Positions 61,505-64,000 of a stretch of 64,000 nt of DNA are shown piece by piece. The translations under genes and the position numbers were made by a program. The notes under the pieces are model-generated. The model ran no database searches. It was not told where the DNA came from and saw only the letters and a program-made list of their open reading frames with translations. Position 1 is the first letter of the stretch; every line of letters starts with the position of its first letter. Source of the DNA: Erysipelotrichaceae bacterium (GTDB lineage: Bacteria; Bacillota_I; Bacilli_A; Erysipelotrichales; Erysipelotrichaceae); the NCBI GenBank assembly GCA_022767445.1, contig JALENJ010000062.1, positions 1-64,000 of the forward strand, in the 5' to 3' direction.

Positions 61505-61517
61505 TTCGGACTCCGAA
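61505..61517. promoter_or_regulatory. Perfect palindrome upstream of the ROK regulator (operator candidate)
   Basis: TTCGGA-C-TCCGAA lies 15 bp upstream of the ROK start, before the ribosome binding site. ROK repressors usually bind inverted repeats, so this may be its own operator. Confidence 0.55.
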
Positions 61518-61570
61518 ATAAATTACACTTTTTAAATTACACCCACACACCAAAATATGCAAGATAAATT

Positions 61571-61584
61571 TGTAAACGCTTTCC
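61571..61584. promoter_or_regulatory. CcpA-type cre site upstream of the ROK cluster
   Basis: TGTAAACGCTTTCC matches TGWAARCGYTWNCW at 13 of 14 positions. It overlaps a hairpin CGCTTTC-CTA-GAAAGCG (61577-61593) and lies 80-90 bp upstream of the ROK start, fitting catabolite control of the permease-HyuA operon. Confidence 0.6.
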
Positions 61585-61594
61585 TAGAAAGCGA

Positions 61595-61619
61595 TAAAAA
61601 AAGCACTCCTAAGAGTGCT
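61595..61619 (-). terminator. Terminator of the FAD-dependent oxidoreductase gene
   Basis: AGCACTC-TTAG-GAGTGCT is followed on the minus strand by seven T. Confidence 0.9.
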
Positions 61620-61626
61620 ACATACA

Positions 61627-62976
61627 CTAACGGTATTCACCAAGTTTGTCAGCGATAGTCTTACCATCCAGCTGATTCAACACTGTATTACCCTGATTAG
61701 CAATGACAGTTGCCATACCAGCAGCTTCACCCATATCAATGCAGGTCGGAATAATTCTAACACTTGCCTGCATTAAGAACGTTGTCGAAATACATCTGCC
61801 AGCCACAACCAAATTCTCTATCTCATCGGTAATCATTGCACGATATGGGATCTCATAATAATCCCCTTCTTGATAAGAAATCTGATGTACTAAACTCTTG
61901 TTGGCAGAATGCACATCAATATACCAATCCCCACGAGCTACTGCATCCTCATATCTTGCCTGACGTGAGTAATCTTCTTCATGCATTAAAAGCTTACCAA
62001 CAATCTGCCAAGACTCACGTACACCTAGCATATTCGCTACCTGTACTAGATAACAGTTTTCAAATCCAGGCATCATTTCCTTTAGGAAACGAACAAGTCT
62101 GCGTATACATTGGTGTCCATATACGATTGCTTTCGATCTTTCTAATGCATATGTATTATTCTTTAACTCCACTAAGTGTGGACAGTTAAAGGACATCACA
62201 CCTGCCTTATCAGGAATTGTAAAGTTTTGGAAGTAATGCAAGTCCTGAGGTATCAAAATACCAGCTTCCACACCCTTTTGAAACAGTGGCTCCATCTTAA
62301 AGTTCTTACCAGCCACCATCGCAGATTCAAACTGGTCACCCTTCAAGCGATGAATACTGTATGTATCATCCAAAGAGAATACATATTCACGATACTTCTC
62401 AATATCGATACCGCCAACCTCAAAACGAAGGGAAGTAATCTGATTATTACCATCCTCATCACCACATAATACCTTCACCCCAGCAAGGCGAGATAACACC
62501 GCATCTCCACTGGCATCCACAAACTGTTTACCACCAATCGCAACTAGGCCCTCTACCGTATTGACGATGACGTAGGTGATTTTGTTGTTATCGATTATCA
62601 CATCACATACACTAGCATCGTATAATAGCTCACCACCAACACCAGTATATAGACTCTCCCAAGCATCGGCCATCGCCTCCGCAGAGAACCATCTCTGCGC
62701 CGTACCCTGCTTATCTCGAGTCTCACCATACTTCTTCATCTCATTTTCCAAATCATAGAAATTTTGATGATGGTATGTAAATGATCTCATCATCGGTGTC
62801 ACAAGTGCGTTGGTTGCACTACCACCCAAACGAATGGATTTATCAATAATTAAAGTAGAAAAACCATTCTTAGCAGAAGTGTAACCAGCAGAACTACCCG
62901 CACTTCCACCACCGACAATCACCGTATCATAGGTCTTTAAAACCACTAACTCCCTATTCCCATAATGAATTTTCAT
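61627..62976 (-). CDS. FAD-dependent oxidoreductase (FAD-binding family with GGGSAG motif)
   Basis: A flavoprotein with the dinucleotide-binding motif TVIVGGGSAGSSAGYTSAKNG near residue 19-39, a second FAD contact SIRLGGSATNALV, and a C-terminal VAGRCISTTFLMQASVRIIPTCIDMGEAAGMA typical of the FAD_oxidored (pfam12831) group. The middle domain is variable. Substrate is unknown. The start MKIHYGNREL is uncertain because the ribosome binding site is weak. A GTG eleven codons later, with GGGAG nearby, could also serve. A good promoter lies at 63008-63036. The ROK cluster downstream is separated by a terminator. Confidence 0.82.
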   Translation of the reverse strand: MKIHYGNRELVVLKTYDTVIVGGGSAGSSAGYTSAKNGFSTLIIDKSIRLGGSATNALVTPMMRSFTYHHQNFYDLENEMKKYGETRDKQGTAQRWFSAEAMADAWESLYTGVGGELLYDASVCDVIIDNNKITYVIVNTVEGLVAIGGKQFVDASGDAVLSRLAGVKVLCGDEDGNNQITSLRFEVGGIDIEKYREYVFSLDDTYSIHRLKGDQFESAMVAGKNFKMEPLFQKGVEAGILIPQDLHYFQNFTIPDKAGVMSFNCPHLVELKNNTYALERSKAIVYGHQCIRRLVRFLKEMMPGFENCYLVQVANMLGVRESWQIVGKLLMHEEDYSRQARYEDAVARGDWYIDVHSANKSLVHQISYQEGDYYEIPYRAMITDEIENLVVAGRCISTTFLMQASVRIIPTCIDMGEAAGMATVIANQGNTVLNQLDGKTIADKLGEYR

Positions 62977-63007
62977 ATGTATATTTTCCGTCCTTATATT
63001 TGTTATA

Positions 63008-63036
63008 GTTATGCAACAAAACAAAAACTTTGTCAA
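63008..63036 (-). promoter_or_regulatory. Promoter of the FAD-dependent oxidoreductase
   Basis: A perfect TTGACA (63031-63036 on the minus strand), a 17-bp spacer and CATAAC (63008-63013) lie about 30 nt upstream of the start. Confidence 0.65.
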
Positions 63037-63070
63037 ATATCAATGACGAAAAACATATGCATACATGTAA

Positions 63071-63514
63071 CTAGTCATCCACACTGAAAGTGAAAGAACG
63101 AATATCAATAGGCTTCTTGGTTAAATCATACCAATTACCTTCACCCTTATAGATCTGAAAAGCAGTTAAAACTTTACGAGATTCCTCCGTAGGATAAATC
63201 TCATACATATATGGATTCTTATCACAGAGTTCTTTCGCTTTCACACTACCCAACTCTTTAACCTTACCCCTTACAGACACCGCAATCGAAGACATCGTAT
63301 CTTCACCCTTTAATGCGGTAAAAGCCAGATAACCCTTATCCTTTAATCTACGATAAAAACTCTTACCAGTCCCCGTCAGAAAATACAGACTATTTTCATC
63401 CGCATCCATCATATCAATTGCAGCTGTAACGGGTAACCAATCTTCATCTACAGTAACAACAATCACTATATGTATATCATCTACTATAAGTCTTAAATAT
63501 TCTTTTGTATTCAT
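63071..63514 (-). CDS. Pyridoxamine 5'-phosphate oxidase-like flavin-binding protein
   Basis: A 147-aa split-barrel protein. Segments VTAAIDMMDADENSLYFLTGTGKSFYRRLKDKGYLAFTALKG and SVRGKVKEL are typical of the PNPOx-like FMN-binding family, often annotated as general stress or flavin reductase-like proteins. There is no signal peptide. AAAGG lies 8 nt before the ATG. It does not prove vitamin B6 oxidase activity; the C-terminal part lacks the PLP-binding end of PdxH. It is 35 bp upstream of the FAD oxidoreductase promoter. Confidence 0.82.
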   Translation of the reverse strand: MNTKEYLRLIVDDIHIVIVVTVDEDWLPVTAAIDMMDADENSLYFLTGTGKSFYRRLKDKGYLAFTALKGEDTMSSIAVSVRGKVKELGSVKAKELCDKNPYMYEIYPTEESRKVLTAFQIYKGEGNWYDLTKKPIDIRSFTFSVDD

Positions 63515-63632
63515 TTTTTAACCTTTTAATATTGTTTTAAACCAACAGAGTCATATTATTCCATCCAATAAAAAAAGATATGTTAATGTTGGTGATTTCG
63601 TACAACCTACGCTTATTTGTAATATACAAAAT

Positions 63633-63660
63633 AGCGTAGCAGCCATAAAACTGTTACGCT
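63633..63660 (-). terminator. Terminator of the GH1 gene
   Basis: AGCGTAACAG pairs with CTGCTACGCT (one G-U) around an 8-nt loop, followed by ATTTTGTATATT on the minus strand. Confidence 0.75.
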
Positions 63661-63671
63661 TGAAAATACAT

Positions 63672-64000
63672 TCACTCTAGAATTTTTCCGTTTGAACCTG
63701 TTACCTTTTGGTACCAGTAATAACTATCTTTTAACTTACGTTCTCCAGTGCCATTTCCGTAGTTATCATAATCGACATAGATAAATCCATAGCGTTTTTC
63801 CATTTCACTAGATGAGCAACTAATGATATCAATCGGCCCCCATGGATAGTATCCTCTTAAATCGACACCATCTTTGATGGCTTCAAGCATCTGTTCTATA
63901 TGTTTTTTTAAGTACTCAATTCTATATTGATCATGAATCTTACCATCTTCAGATACTTTGTCATATTCTCCAAAACCATTTTCGGTTATGTAGATAGGTT
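63672..64000 (-). CDS. Glycoside hydrolase family 1 (6-phospho-beta-glucosidase), C-terminal part, cut by window edge
   Basis: The frame is open to the end of the window. It contains the GH1 nucleophile in PIYITENGFGEYD at the start, HIEQMLEAIKDGVDLRGYYPWGPIDIIS, and RYGFIYVDYDNYGNGTGERKLKDS, which is close to phospho-beta-glucosidases that hydrolyse phosphorylated beta-glucosides taken up by a PTS. About 350 N-terminal residues lie beyond the window. The cre sites in this region suggest sugar-regulated expression, but no PTS genes are visible here. Confidence 0.9.
   Translation of the reverse strand, partial: PIYITENGFGEYDKVSEDGKIHDQYRIEYLKKHIEQMLEAIKDGVDLRGYYPWGPIDIISCSSSEMEKRYGFIYVDYDNYGNGTGERKLKDSYYWYQKVTGSNGKILE

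Noticed and set aside
1-64000. CRISPR array, rRNA operon or prophage
   Set aside because: No regularly spaced direct repeats, no rRNA sequence and no phage structural, integrase or lysis genes were found.

Overview
The window looks like a chromosomal segment of a low-GC Bacillota, most likely of the Erysipelotrichaceae group. The reasons are an A+T-rich sequence, AGGAGG-type ribosome binding sites, intrinsic terminators with U tracts, CcpA-type cre sites, a MurNAc-6-phosphate recycling cluster (murQ, mupG, murR), a cell-wall protein with a non-LPXTG sorting signal, and an extended -10 promoter. The genus cannot be fixed from the sequence alone. Most genes lie on the minus strand.

Left part (1-9.4 kb): the tail of an IS3-family element, a cytosolic 5'-nucleotidase-like phosphoesterase, and a cation diffusion facilitator whose 5' half has been replaced by the remains of a group IIC intron that sits just behind an intrinsic terminator. 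A small unknown protein and a glycerate kinase follow. Next is a tightly coupled four-gene MacAB-like export operon with two different membrane fusion proteins. Between 9.4 and 18 kb are an LtaS-like phosphoglycerol transferase, a membrane-anchored Mrr-like nuclease, a CpXC protein, fructokinase, L-lactate dehydrogenase, a Na/Pi cotransporter-PhoU fusion and a TIGR01212 radical SAM protein.

Salvage region (18-31 kb): mupG-murQ on one strand and a divergent murR on the other recycle peptidoglycan MurNAc-6P. Beside them is a nucleoside scavenging set: two nucleoside hydrolases, a complete BMP-type nucleoside ABC importer, adenosine deaminase, a nucleoside phosphorylase, a ribokinase-like kinase and a MazG-like pyrophosphohydrolase. 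A cre site lies between the divergent importer and deaminase promoters.

Middle (31-45 kb): a decayed DUF2075 helicase gene, an HD-domain protein, a tRNA-Ser/Asp/Gly cluster, a UMF1-type transporter, a membrane-anchored MurF-like ligase with an alpha/beta hydrolase and a two-component system, then a glycosyltransferase, an intact CDF transporter, an alkylguanine methyltransferase, an acetyltransferase, a Sel1-repeat protein and an XRE regulator.

The most unusual stretch is 45.7-55 kb. A gene-free element of about 613 bp bounded by long inverted repeats and full of short hairpins is followed by a 24-codon ORF with its own promoter, ribosome binding site and terminator. Then comes a minus-strand operon UvrA2-like ABC ATPase > TerB_N/TerB_C protein > BrxD-like (DUF2791) ATPase > Lhr/BrxHI-like helicase > HxlR regulator, preceded by two copies of AGTATA-N5-TATACT. 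This is the best candidate for a poorly characterised DNA-processing or defence system.

Right part (55-64 kb): a broken sortase-anchored surface protein, then a ROK-regulated cluster with a permease, a stand-alone hydantoinase/oxoprolinase-type HyuA and a small HEYFH protein, an FAD-dependent oxidoreductase, a pyridoxamine-phosphate-oxidase-like protein and the C-terminal end of a GH1 phospho-beta-glucosidase cut by the window edge.
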